Of a DNA stretch of 64,000 bases, positions 1-15,589 are shown in pieces. Each line of letters opens with the position of its first letter. The first letter of the stretch is position 1. Under the pieces are notes generated by a model. That model worked only from the letters and a program-made list of their open reading frames with translations, had not been told where the DNA came from and made no database searches. Origin of the DNA: Diabrotica undecimpunctata (taxonomy: Eukaryota > Arthropoda > Insecta > Coleoptera > Chrysomelidae). The position numbers were made by a program, and so were the translations under genes. The stretch spans positions 79,109,141 through 79,173,140 of the forward strand of contig NC_092806.1 of assembly GCF_040954645.1 (NCBI RefSeq), written 5' to 3'.

Positions 1-1
1 T

Positions 2-1486
2 GAAAGGATGCTGCGAGTACGCATAGACGATATGATAGAGAGGTCAGGTGGTTTATCAAGGAGGCAATTTGGTTTTTGTAAAGGGAAAAGCACGATTGAT
101 GCAATCATGAGTGTACTCGAAGCATTGCGCAACAGAGGGGATGAACATCGCTGGGCGGCTCTGCTGTTGTTTGATGTTAAGAATGCATTCAATACGTTGC
201 AGTGGAACGAGGTAATGAAGGCAATGGAGGAGAGAGAATGTCCTGGTTACCTGATGAATGTGGTGGCGGAGTATCTGTCCGAAAGAAGGATTATGGTGGA
301 AAAGGGCACGATCGTGGACGTGACGGCCGGGGTACCCCAGGGATCTGTCTTGGGCCCGACGCTATGGAATCTGGCATATGACGGGGTTATGCACTGTGAA
401 TACGGAGAGGGTACAACCCCCTTCGCATTCGCGGATGACCTCGCTGTACTGGTAGTGGCTCGGGATGAGCCAGATCTCAAATACCGGGTTAGAAACGCAG
501 GCGGCGTCGTAAAGAAATGGATGACGCAGCACGGACTGAAACTTGCGACAGAGAAAACCGAAGCCATCATTCTGAAGGGGACAAGGAATAGGCAAAATAT
601 TGAACTAAAATGTGCGGGAGCATGTCTAACACCTAAGAAACATGTAAAGTATCTAGGAGTGACATTGCACCAGAATGGAAAATGGGGAGAGCACGTGCGG
701 GAGGTGGTCCGGAAGGCTGCGAATAGTACGGCTGCATTGGGGAGGGTGATGCCGAACATTGGAGGACCCAAATCCGAAAGAAGGAGGGTCTTACACGGCG
801 TTGTACAATCGATCGTCCTCTACGCGGCACCAGTCTGGAGCGAGGCCGTAGAGATAACTGCCTGTAGGAGTCTCATGACACGAGTAGACAGAACAAGTCT
901 GTTGCGAGTGGCATGCGCCTACAGGACTGTGTCTGCGGCAGCCTTATGGACCATCACTGGATGTGTTCCGTTGCATGTTTTGGCGGTGGAAAGAAAAGAG
1001 CTGTATGAGAGAAGAGGTCCAAACCTTACTGTGGCCGAGAAAAGACAGGAAAGGGAAAGGTCAGTTGAAAGATGGCAAGAAGAATGGAACAACACGGAAG
1101 ATGTGGCACAGTGGACGAAAATGCTTATCCCAAACATAAGAGATTGGGTGGACTGTGGCCACAGGCGACTGGATTATTTCCTGACGCAGGTGCTCACAGG
1201 ACACGGGTGTTTTAGGGCCTACCTCTATAGGATCGGAAAGGCTGATACAGATGAATGCCTATACTGTGGATACTCGGACACTGTGACACATACGATGTTA
1301 GATTGCAGCAGATGGATAGTGGAAAGGAACAGAATGGAGAGAGAGACAGGTGTGAATTTTGTTACAGTGAGAGAAATGATTGAGAGAATGATTGAAAATA
1401 AATTAGTTTGGACTAATATACACAGCTATATCCGTGCAGTAATCAAGAAAAAGGAAGAGGAAGAAAGACTGCTAAACCAACGCTAA
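2..1486 (+). CDS. Reverse transcriptase of R1-type LINE ORF2 (N-terminus outside window)
   Basis: Open from the first bases of the window, so the true start lies to the left. The 492 residues counted from the Met at position 8 include the RT fingers and palm (F-D-V-K-N-A-F, then G-V-P-Q-G-S-V-L-G-P, then the catalytic F-A-D-D at residues 141-144), the K-Y-L-G-V-T-L motif of the thumb entry, and a C-terminal C-x2-C-x8-H-x4-C zinc knuckle near residue 420. This order is that of R1-clade ORF2 proteins, which reverse transcribe their own RNA at a nicked target. The endonuclease domain expected upstream is off-window. There is no internal stop or frameshift in 1.48 kb, so the copy is comparatively young. 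R1 clade is assigned from motif wording, not alignment. Confidence 0.85.
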   Translation, partial: ERMLRVRIDDMIERSGGLSRRQFGFCKGKSTIDAIMSVLEALRNRGDEHRWAALLLFDVKNAFNTLQWNEVMKAMEERECPGYLMNVVAEYLSERRIMVEKGTIVDVTAGVPQGSVLGPTLWNLAYDGVMHCEYGEGTTPFAFADDLAVLVVARDEPDLKYRVRNAGGVVKKWMTQHGLKLATEKTEAIILKGTRNRQNIELKCAGACLTPKKHVKYLGVTLHQNGKWGEHVREVVRKAANSTAALGRVMPNIGGPKSERRRVLHGVVQSIVLYAAPVWSEAVEITACRSLMTRVDRTSLLRVACAYRTVSAAALWTITGCVPLHVLAVERKELYERRGPNLTVAEKRQERERSVERWQEEWNNTEDVAQWTKMLIPNIRDWVDCGHRRLDYFLTQVLTGHGCFRAYLYRIGKADTDECLYCGYSDTVTHTMLDCSRWIVERNRMERETGVNFVTVREMIERMIENKLVWTNIHSYIRAVIKKKEEEERLLNQR

Positions 1487-1956
1487 AGGTAAGAGTGAAT
1501 GATGCTGAAAGGTGAAGCTAGAAAAGTGGGTCACACTGTGTGAGTTGGAATGCGTGAGTCAGACTGTGGGGAAGGAGGAAATGCCCATCTGGAAATAATG
1601 CCGAACTAGGAGCGATGAGTGTCTTCTACGCGCTACCTGGAACGAGACAGGGAACCTCCTTGCTGATGAATAGAGTGTGGATGTGTATGAATGGAGAATG
1701 AATGAATAAAGGTAGTGATTCGGAAGTGATGCCGGCCTTACAGCGGCCATTCCGCTTCCGGATCGCTGGATGACAGAGGAGGGTCTGGTTTAGTAGGTAG
1801 GCGTTCGGCGTAGACTCGGCGACGAGAGGGCATTTTAAAGTACCTCGGGAACTATCGCCGGGAGTACGAAGAACGAATCCTGCACTAAAGTTAGTCAGGC
1901 GGCGCCCTGGACTAAGATGTCTTTTGAAGATTCCAGACCCCCCCTCTATAAAGACG
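1487..1956 (+). other. 3' UTR of the R1-type LINE
   Basis: Non-coding, GC-richer than its surroundings, directly downstream of the ORF2 stop and ending in a C-rich run and the poly(A) at 1957-1981. No structure beyond that could be read with confidence. Confidence 0.7.
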
Positions 1957-5003
<3,047 letters not shown>

Positions 5004-5004
5004 G

Positions 5005-7114
<2,110 letters not shown>

Positions 7115-7164
<50 letters not shown>

Positions 7165-7166
7165 AG

Positions 7167-7205
<39 letters not shown>

Positions 7206-7212
7206 AGTATGT
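7115..7212. repeat. (TA)n microsatellite with two AATAAGTATG interruptions
   Basis: Two blocks of TA units, each followed by the same AATAAGTATGTATATA interruption, so the tract itself was locally duplicated. Confidence 0.95.
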
Positions 7213-7223
7213 ATATAATATAA

Positions 7224-8144
7224 ATGCAGGTAGTGCCAGACTCTATACAATCTACGTTAAATGTTTTCAACCAACGAAACCGACACTTGCAATTCACGTG
7301 CGAGGAGGAGCGGGAGGGATCTTTGCCTTTCCTTGACTTGAGATTACATAGATGTGAGGATAATGTTGTGAAAACACAATGGTATAGAAAACCCATATGT
7401 AGCAATAGATTCATAAGCTACCATCCTCCTAGGATGAAAACTAATTTAGTCCTACCGATGGAAGAACGTGTCAAAAGGTTATCACATCCGTATTATCTTA
7501 AACATGATCTCAACCTCTTACGTAATATTTTTGTTGAAAATTCATATCCTCCAAGACTGATTAATAAATTAATTTTTAATGTTCCGTTTGTTAATAGAAA
7601 TAACATTCTTACTATGTCACAATCAGTGCCCTCAGCACAAATTAATTCTGCTCCAACAAGTGTGTATTTTTATGCCCTTCCATATATTCCGAAACTAACC
7701 GTTGAACTCACTAAGATTTTCAAAAAATTTAAGAATATCAAAATAGCTAACAAGAACATCAAAACCATACGTCAGCTGTATAGTAAAATAAAACAACCCA
7801 TATCTACTTTAGAGACTACAGATGTTGTTTATTGCATTCAATGTACTGAATGTCCATCCACGTACATTGGTGAAACTGGAAGGAATCTGTCTAGTCGTAT
7901 CATTTCTCATAAGAGTGACTGTAGATTAAACAAACCTACTTGTGCTTTGGCAGAGCATACTATTGATCTAGATCATAAGATAGATTTTAACAATGTAAAA
8001 ATATTAGCTAGAGAGAAAAATAAATTTAAGGGAACTTTATTAGAGATGGTACATATCAGCAAGAGTGATAATAACAATCTGAATAAAAGATCTGAGATCC
8101 AGAATCTTAGCAAAATTTACAATTTTATATTGACTTTTGACTGA
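7224..8144 (+). CDS. Penelope-like RT C-terminus plus GIY-YIG endonuclease
   Basis: 306 residues from the first Met. The upstream frame runs into the TA tract, so the start is artificial. Early motifs are those just after the Penelope RT palm: L-P-F-L-D-L-R-L, then W-Y-R-K-P and F-I-S-Y-H. The second half has the endonuclease signature Y-C-I-Q-C-x2-C followed by T-Y-I-G-E-T-G-R-N-L-S-S-R-I and H-K, around residues 200-230, with the metal-linked Cys pair, the Y-I-G and the conserved Arg present. The RT catalytic Asp pair is missing with the lost 5' part. The retained frame is intact, so this is a recent truncated copy and not an old relic. Confidence 0.85.
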   Translation: MQVVPDSIQSTLNVFNQRNRHLQFTCEEEREGSLPFLDLRLHRCEDNVVKTQWYRKPICSNRFISYHPPRMKTNLVLPMEERVKRLSHPYYLKHDLNLLRNIFVENSYPPRLINKLIFNVPFVNRNNILTMSQSVPSAQINSAPTSVYFYALPYIPKLTVELTKIFKKFKNIKIANKNIKTIRQLYSKIKQPISTLETTDVVYCIQCTECPSTYIGETGRNLSSRIISHKSDCRLNKPTCALAEHTIDLDHKIDFNNVKILAREKNKFKGTLLEMVHISKSDNNNLNKRSEIQNLSKIYNFILTFD

Positions 8145-8735
8145 GCTATTTTGCATCTCAGAGTTTTCTTTTCTCTTTTTTAAAATTTCTTTATTAATTG
8201 AATTTTTTTGATCAAACTTCAGTTATTAATTCAGTTTTGTTTTTGTTTGGTTGTTTTTTCTAAACCTATTTACTAAATACTATTTTCTTTTTATTGTTTA
8301 TGTTGTAAATAATATTTGTAATTTCCCGCTCAATGTCAAGTTGGTAATACAGTTGGTAGTATTCAAAATTCATAAACAGTATTTTGTTAGACATTAGTTT
8401 GAAAGTTGTTTTTTGTATTTTCTTCAAACTATTTAAACAATAATTGTCCTCCCACTTTCTCTCTTTCTGCTCGTGAAATGTCATTGAAATCAAGTTTGCA
8501 ACGACGACTGTTTTAACATGTCGTCTTTTATTTTGTTTTTTAAAATTTTTAACGTATGTATTAATTGTCTAAGTGTCTTTTAAACAGTAACATTTTTAAG
8601 GTAGTTGTAATTGCAGTATATATCATGTTATTTAACGTTGTTGTTTATGCCACGAATCTTACATTCGGGTAAGTTTTTTTATAGCTTTTTTATTGCATCA
8701 TTCAAATTGTTACAACATAGTAATTTTCTTTGTAG
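8145..8735 (+). other. 3' non-coding part of the Penelope-like element
   Basis: AT-rich, with no credible coding frame. Short minus-strand frames here show no domain. It leads to the ribozyme-like motif at 8736-8773. Confidence 0.55.
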
Positions 8736-8773
8736 ACCTTGATAAAGGTGGCAAAAAACACGAAAGCTTGGAT
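8736..8773 (+). ncRNA. Candidate degenerate hammerhead-ribozyme motif at the Penelope 3' end
   Basis: The stretch contains TTGATAA, then GTG, a loop, CAC, and CGAAAGC. This resembles the hammerhead arrangement CUGANGA, stem II, GAAA, stem III, with GTG/CAC forming a short stem II. The first core segment differs from consensus at two places, including the G needed for catalysis, so this copy would be inactive. Hammerhead motifs are known in Penelope-like elements. Here it is inference by eye. Confidence 0.3.
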
Positions 8774-8785
8774 TCAGAATAAATA

Positions 8786-10046
<1,261 letters not shown>

Positions 10047-10326
10047 CACTCGCGATCATAAACTCCGGGTCACCTTGAAAATAGCCGTTATTTCATTTTT
10101 AACGAGCTTTATCGTAAATAATAATAACACAAATACAAACTAATGCGTGTTTCTGAGAATTGTTGTCAGCTTAGCGGTTTCCTTTGTAACAAAGAATTCC
10201 AATAATGCCGATTGCGCGGAAAACTGTACACTTCCCAAAATGAACGGTACCTGTAACTGCCGCTTGTTTTAAATGTCTCATTTGTGCTTCGACTTTCTGT
10301 TCAAACGCAACAAACAAACGTTTATT

Positions 10327-10997
10327 CATCATCATCATATAACGGGGGTCCTACGGCGATTGCCGCTTCCCGCATTTCAGCCTCCATCTTTTCCTATCTC
10401 TCCAATCTCCCTCTTCTAAGCCTCTAGATTGCATTTTTTTTGTAATTTCTCTTCTCCAGGAACTTGGTGGTCTTCCCCTTTTCCTTCTTTCTGGCGGAAC
10501 ATACATTAAGGCTTTCTTTGGCTACCGCTCCTCCTCCATTCTCATCACGTGACCATACCATTGTAATTGCCTTCCTTGTATTCTATCTAAAAGAGTATCT
10601 CTAATTCCTGTACGGTTTGGTATTTTCTCATTCCTGATTCTTTCCATTCTCGATACTCGACATGACCTTCTAAGATAATCCATTTCCACAACGTCTACTT
10701 TATCTCGTTCATTCTTTGTCATCGTCCAACATTCGGCACCATATGTGGTAATTGGTTCTACAATTGCTCTGTATACGCGAAGTTTGGTATGCATCTTTAT
10801 TTTATTAGACCACAGTAATGAATTCAGTATTCGGATGCATTTTTTCCCTTGGGTTATTCGGTTTTGTACATCTATCTTAACTCTGCCATCTGCTGATATG
10901 ATGCTTCCTAGATATTTATACTGGTTGCAGCCTTTTATGACTGCGTTTTCAAGCCTCAGATCTGTGGTATTTCCTCAGATCTGAGGAACACAATAAT
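10327..10997 (-). mobile_element. RTE-type LINE fragment inserted in Tc1-like copy 1, with 15-bp target duplication
   Basis: AAACAAACGTTTATT occurs at 10312-10326 and again at 10998-11012, flanking the insert exactly. In minus-strand sense the insert ends in an ATGATGATGA tail (plus strand 10327-10338), the usual RTE-type tail. It is 5'-truncated. Confidence 0.92.
10351..10985 (-). pseudogene. RTE-type reverse transcriptase C-terminus
   Basis: The reading frame enters at the truncation point and shows Y-K-Y-L-G-S-I-I, then Y-G-A-E-C-W-T and R-R-S-C-R-V-S-R, then W-Y-G-H-V-M-R-M, the thumb and C-terminal region of RTE/BovB-type proteins. A TAG at 10522-10524 interrupts it once, where a Trp codon would be expected. 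The same frame then continues through a basic R-G-R-P-P-S-S-W tail to a TAG at 10351-10353. The catalytic palm is absent. Confidence 0.8.
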
Positions 10998-11013
10998 AAA
11001 CAAACGTTTATTA

Positions 11014-12017
11014 TTGCCTCCATTAGTGTTTATTAGTGCCTTTATTAGTGTTTATTATTGTTTATTTTTTGCCAAAAATGCCTTGACTGGTGTTGAAACC
11101 GTACGAATTGTTGCTTTTGTGGAAGACGGTCACACTCAACGGCAAGTCGCAACAACTGTTGGCGTAAGCCTTTCTACGGTTCAACAAGTGCTTCGGCGCT
11201 TTCGGAAGACGGGTTTGCTAACCAGACGACCTGGCCCTGGACGAAGAAGAACGACCACGGCACGAGATGATCGTTTTCTTGTGTTTTAGGCTTTACGAAA
11301 CTGGACCTCCACTGCGGTTATGCATCGGTAATGGCTACAGGACCGCCACTTGGCCGGGCGCATCGAGTTGCACGACTAGCTTTTGCTCGACAATACGCGC
11401 ATTGGGGAATTAATGATTGGAGCAAAGTGTTATTCTCAGATGAATTCCGTTTCTGCCTAACTGGATCCAATGGACGTGTAAGAGTTTGGAGGAGAACCAG
11501 TGAACGATTTTCATAAGCTTGCATTGCTCCAATAATGCCATTTGGTGGAGGCTCGGTCATGGCTTGGGGAGGTGCATCTTTCGACTTCCGCACAGAATTA
11601 CCCTTCATCTAAAATGGGTCCTTAACTGCACAAAGGTACATTACAGAGATTCTGGAAGAACATGTTATACCCACTATGGCAGGGCTTGGAGAAGACGCCG
11701 TTTTAATGCAGGACAACGCGCGACCGCACGTTGCCAGGGTCAGTATGCAATACTTGGACGAGGTTAGAATTACGAGGTTACCCTGGCCAGCTAGGTCTCC
11801 GGTATCTAGTCTGAATCCCATCAAACATCTCTGGGACGATTTGAAAAAACGTATTCAAATTCATACAACTCCTCCTAACAACGCACAGGAGCTTAAGGAT
11901 CTGTTAGTAAGAGAGTGGAATAATATACCACAACATGTAATCCGGAGAAAAATTGAGAATATGCCCCATCGTCTGCAAGAGGTTATTAGAGCAAGGGGAG
12001 GCAATACACGATATTAG
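11014..12017 (+). pseudogene. Tc1-like transposase, copy 1 (deletion, stops, frameshifts)
   Basis: HTH region at 11070-11260 (G-V-S-L-S-T-V-Q-Q, then G-R-R-R-T-T). A stop at 11287 is followed by a deletion of about 28 codons relative to copy 2 near 11325, which removes the second HTH. The catalytic part follows: V-L-F-S-D-E at about 11431 (first Asp), a stop at 11514, M-Q-D-N-A-R-P-H at about 11706 (second Asp), then N-P-I-K-H-L-W-D at about 11816 where Tc1 proteins have N-P-I-E-H. So the third catalytic residue is Lys, as it is in copy 2. The C-terminus ends normally in R-A-R-G-G-N-T-x-Y. Confidence 0.88.
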
Positions 12018-12275
12018 TCATTGAAATTCCACTGTTTGAAATGTTTTACCAAGTTCTGTATTTTTCATTTTTTCTCTCGTATGTCTGTTTCAACAATTTG
12101 GTTTGTTTTCTGCTTTTTCAATAAAAACAATAAAAACCGTTTTCTTTCAAAACAAACATTAATGACAAATAAAAAATACATTAGCTTAAAAAAAGGTTAT
12201 TACTGCACCAGATGCAAAAATATTCAAGAAACTTGAAATGTTCAAGGTGACCCGGATTTTATGATCGCGAGTGTA

Positions 12276-12548
12276 TTTGGTATAAATTTGTTTTATTTAA
12301 TTACTAGTATGTATCTGAATTATTTAAAATTAAGATTGATATTAAGCATAAATTTAATTCATTTATAAATAACATATCGTGAAGATTTTGAAAATTTTTC
12401 TTTTCTATTATCGCAAAAACCAAAGCGCTTCTGCAGCTTAAAATTATTATATCTAGTAACGGTAGTGATGGTCAAAATTCACTTTTTGGTCAAAATGCAC
12501 TTTTTGACCATCAGGGCTGACGGTATAGAGGCGATATATATCGTTACA
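12276..12548 (-). repeat. Probable 3' LTR portion of the minus-strand Gypsy
   Basis: In minus-strand sense a purine-rich GAAGGGGA is followed at 12548 by TGTAACGATAT, the same TGTAACG start as the LTR at 17487. The distal LTR end is not clear; the Tc1-like element lies beyond. A nested direct/inverted repeat is present at 12467-12512. Confidence 0.45.
12467..12512. repeat. Stem-loop built from a tandem 19-base repeat
   Basis: GATGGTCAAAA at 12467-12477 is the exact inverse of TTTTGACCATC at 12502-12512. Between them GGTCAAAATNCACTTTTT is present twice in tandem, so alternative pairings exist. Confidence 0.8.
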
Positions 12549-14945
12549 TCCCCTTCTTTTTGGAAAAAAAGTATAATACCTTTTTTGTAGCATGGAGCAT
12601 ATAACGGCGTGATCTCATTCACCCTTCGTGGCAACTTGATTTTTATTCTTCTGTCGTTATAACTTGCGAATTTCTTGGTCTCCTTTTTTACCAGTTCTTA
12701 CCAGAGACGATTTCCGTCAAGTCGGAATTGTTTCTGCAATTGAAACCATTGCTGCGGCTTCAGGACCCATCTGTGTGCGCGGCGCTTTCTTGGTAGTGAT
12801 GGTGACGTATCAAATAACTGGTGAAACTGTTTAGGATGTGTTCCGCTTCCTTCCCTGACATGACAGGCAGACCAGGTCTCTCTAGTGTTTCTAGTGGGCT
12901 CATTTCTTCAGAAATCTCTAGAATGTCTTCCATATCTAATTGATCTGAATCAGCTGGTTGATCTGAATTCTGTTTTCAAAATTCGCTGCTTAAGTACTGT
13001 CTGTCTCAGGTGGCAATGGGATTTCCTTTCCTTTAGAGGTGCCTTTCCCCTAACACGGTTTTAAATCTTTGACATGCGCTGTTACCTGTTTGCGGTTGCT
13101 ACTATTCGACAATTTTAGTTTTACCATTACCGATGATATAACTGATGCTACTGTGTATGGACCTGAATATTTTGGCGCCAGATTGCCAGATTTAATGAAA
13201 GCTTTACTTGTCGAGGATAGATGCTGTTCCTTTTTTATATCCAGATCTCCTAAGTGTGGACGCCAGTTCATTCGCCTTAGATCGTAGTGCTTCTTCTGGT
13301 GTTCAAAAGCATGTTTTATGTGTACTTTTGCCCAGTACCTTAACGCTTCTAATTTATTTAAGTTTTTCGCGTACTCCTGTGTATCTTGGCATTTGGCTGC
13401 ATCTGATGCGTCTAATTGTCTTCCAAAATTAAGAAGCCGGTGAAAATCATGTCGAATCATGTTGACAAATTTATGGCGAAGCAAAATTCCGGTATAAATT
13501 TATCCCACTCTTGATGATTATCCTCCACATATGAACCTATCATTGTTTTAAAATTGCTACTTGTGAATTTAGAACCGTTATCCGAGATGACTTTCTTTGG
13601 AATTCCGAACTGCATAAATACTTTTGAGCGCATAGTGTCGATGATGGGGCTTGCGGATGCTTTCTTTATCGGTTTGGTGATAACCTATTTCGTAAACCGC
13701 TCTTGGATAACTATCAAGAAAATGTTCCGTTTAGTAGATCTTGGGAATGGTCCCATTAAATCGATTAAGACAGTATTCCAAGGCATTTCTATCCGAGGAA
13801 TTTTTGAGGTTCCTCAGCCATTTCAAAGACTTGTGGTCTAAGATGACCTTAAAATTGTATCCTTCTGTATATAGTCATTTGTTTTATTCCGTATACAATC
13901 TACAGGCATTCTTTTTCGGTTGTGGAGTATTTTGTCTTAGTCTGTTTATCGGTCTACTTTCATTTTATTTTCTTTTTCAGAAGCATGTTTAATAATCCTG
14001 CTATCTACGAATAGTTTTCTATGATTTCGTATAATTTTTCAGTACTGTAAGTTTGGTTATAGCGCTGGTTTTCTCCGGATCAGTTTTTATTCCTTCTGCC
14101 CCAACAAAGTGTCCTAAGTATCTGAGTTCCGCCTGCCAAAATGTGCATTGTTCGAAGTTTTGCTGTAATCTAGCCTTTCTCAGTTTTCGCAAGACTTCTT
14201 GTAGATGATTTAAATGCCCTTGGAGTGTCTTCGATATTACCACGATATTATTAAAGTAGGCGAATGAGAACTCTATATTAGGAGATATTACTTTATCCAG
14301 TAGGCGTTGGAAAGTTGCTCAGTGGAGTGCAGGCCAAATGAAATAGTTCTAAATTGACAGCGGTCTTTTCCGCGTACACTACGTGCTGTTGCTGGGCGGC
14401 TTGTCTCTTCTAGAGATATTTGAAAGTTACCTTGTTTTAGATCAAGAATAGAAACAAAATTTGCCAATATTTTGGGTAACGGATCTAAATATGGGTTCTA
14501 AATCCGTATTTTGAGTAATGTTCTTCAAAACATTACAAGTCTCTTCTTGAAGCTGCGTATTTTGTGTACTCATATCTCGATCGAATTTAAGTTCGATAGA
14601 ATTTTTCCCAAGAAATTCGACTCCGAGTATAGCATCTTTCGTTAATCCGGTAATCCGTTAATCGTTATAATGAATGTTTCTCAGGTCTATAAATTATCGA
14701 TCTCGCAGTTGATAGCTAATTTCTTATTTAGTTCCATCGATGAACCGTTCACTAGTTTTGTTCTTTCACTATAGTTTTCTAGAGACTTATTGTATGCCTA
14801 TGCTAATGTGTCTCCGGCATAATGTTTAATAGTCTCTGTAACAATTAGTGCTTTGTAAGTTTTATGCCTGATTTTTAATGATGCAAAAAGTTGAAAGTCG
14901 TTGTTCGCTGTCACTAGATCAATATCTTAGCAGAAGCAGTTGACC
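12549..14945 (-). mobile_element. Decayed Ty3/Gypsy element, minus strand
   Basis: Reading on the minus strand: protease-like region (about 14930-14530), RT fragments (14480-14019), then directly integrase (13990-13050), a C-terminal tail and the purine-rich tract before the LTR. RNase H and the integrase zinc-binding domain have been deleted between RT and the integrase core. gag and 5' LTR are not recognised. Confidence 0.75.
13050..14480 (-). pseudogene. Gypsy pol remnant: RT then integrase
   Basis: RT pieces near 14260-14480 show D-L-K-Q-G-N-F and T-I-S-F-G-L. 14019-14243 holds the post-palm segment with Y-L-G-H-F-V and K-T-D-P-E-K. The integrase core includes D-L-M-G-P-F-P near 13750 (first Asp) and V-I-S-D-N-G-S-K-F near 13585 (second Asp). 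The following segment jumps to M-I-G-S-Y-V-E-D-N, so the stretch carrying the catalytic Glu is deleted. 13050-13484 is a clean 144-residue integrase C-terminus: K-K-H-Y-D-L-R-R, A-P-K-Y-S-G-P-Y and H-V-K-D-L-K-P. Confidence 0.8.
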
Positions 14946-15119
14946 TTTAGTCAATACCCTAGAGCCAGTGGAGTTGTTGTCAGATCAATATTCCGACGTA
15001 ACCCTCTTTTTCTTGTGGCGGCTTCTCTTTTATACGATCGAAGACCATCTCCTCTAGCGCACGATGAAGGAGAAACCTGAGGTGGGGATGCATGTGCACG
15101 AAGCGCTGACGATATCAAG
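14946..15119. other. Boundary region between two Gypsy remnants, no gene seen
   Basis: Opposite-strand elements meet here. I see no LTR matching 17487-17787, so the plus-strand element lacks its 5' LTR. Confidence 0.5.
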
Positions 15120-15136
15120 GTGATGGAATTCATCAA

Positions 15137-15486
15137 TGGATTGACAGACAGTGAATTACAGGAAGCTTTACAACTAAGAATACGAGACAGCTAGTCGAGT
15201 TTCACGGAGCTATCGAGTACGAACCTCTAAAGAAAGCGACGAACAAAACGATAAACGTCTGGAGGAAATCGTACGGAAAGTAGTTCGTAACACGATGCCA
15301 AAGAGACGTGAACCCAGATGTTGGAATGGTGGCGACGTAGGTCACATTCGCCGTAAATTGCAAGAACATTATACAAAAGTCAGAAAGTTAAAACAGATCG
15401 ACCACCGGGCAGGAAAAAGTCATTCAAATGCTGATGCTCAGTCAAGACGCCATACAGTGCGAATTGTAATCACTGTCTTAAATTAG
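15137..15486 (+). pseudogene. Gypsy gag remnant fused by deletion to the RNase H end
   Basis: A gag-like segment ends in C-W-N-G-G-D-V-G-H-I-R-R, a retroviral C-x2-C-x4-H-x4-C knuckle with its second and last Cys lost. Within the same short frame the sequence switches to R-A-G-K-S-H-S-N-A-D-A-x-S-R-R, the signature at the RNase H/connection end of Gypsy pol. The join therefore marks a deletion of roughly 2 kb or more. Confidence 0.65.
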
Positions 15487-15589
15487 AAGAACGTCTTTGC
15501 CCCATGAGACGAATCACCGTCATTAATGAACAATGGCAGCCTCAATAGCTAGAAGACGCTCAAGCAGATGATCCATGTATAAAAAGAGT

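Larger units (their letters stand above)
1..1981 (+). mobile_element. R1-type LINE, 3' portion running off the left edge
   Basis: This is the 3' part of a non-LTR retrotransposon. It holds the reverse transcriptase half of ORF2 (to 1486), a 3' UTR of about 470 bases (1487-1956) and a 25-base poly(A) at 1957-1981. Codon use is noticeably GC-richer than in the AT-rich I-type element that follows, so the two come from different lineages. The sequence directly after the poly(A) reads as the conserved W-W-x-x-E-C stretch of another LINE ORF2, so this element probably inserted into that element. The left half and any target duplication lie outside the window. Confidence 0.85.
7213..8785 (+). mobile_element. 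Penelope-like element, 5'-truncated
   Basis: It holds the end of the RT domain, the linker and a GIY-YIG endonuclease, then about 640 bases of AT-rich 3' sequence. The right edge, near 8785, abuts an interrupted Tc1-like transposase gene. Penelope-like elements are the retroelements that combine an RT with a C-terminal GIY-YIG nuclease. Confidence 0.85.
10047..12273 (+). mobile_element. Tc1-like transposon, copy 1, split by an RTE insertion
   Basis: Bounded by TA on both sides (10045-10046 and 12274-12275). The ends are inverted: the left begins CACTCGCGATCATAAA and the right ends TTTATGATCGCGAGTG, and the match continues through CCGGGTCACCTTGAAA with one difference. The same ends flank the copy at 36876-38234. 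Without the 671-base RTE insertion and one 15-bp target copy the element is about 1.54 kb, a normal Tc1 length. Confidence 0.92.

Noticed and set aside
13069..13992. Plus-strand ORFs opposite the minus-strand Gypsy integrase
   Set aside because: Shadows; the minus strand carries the recognisable integrase motifs.
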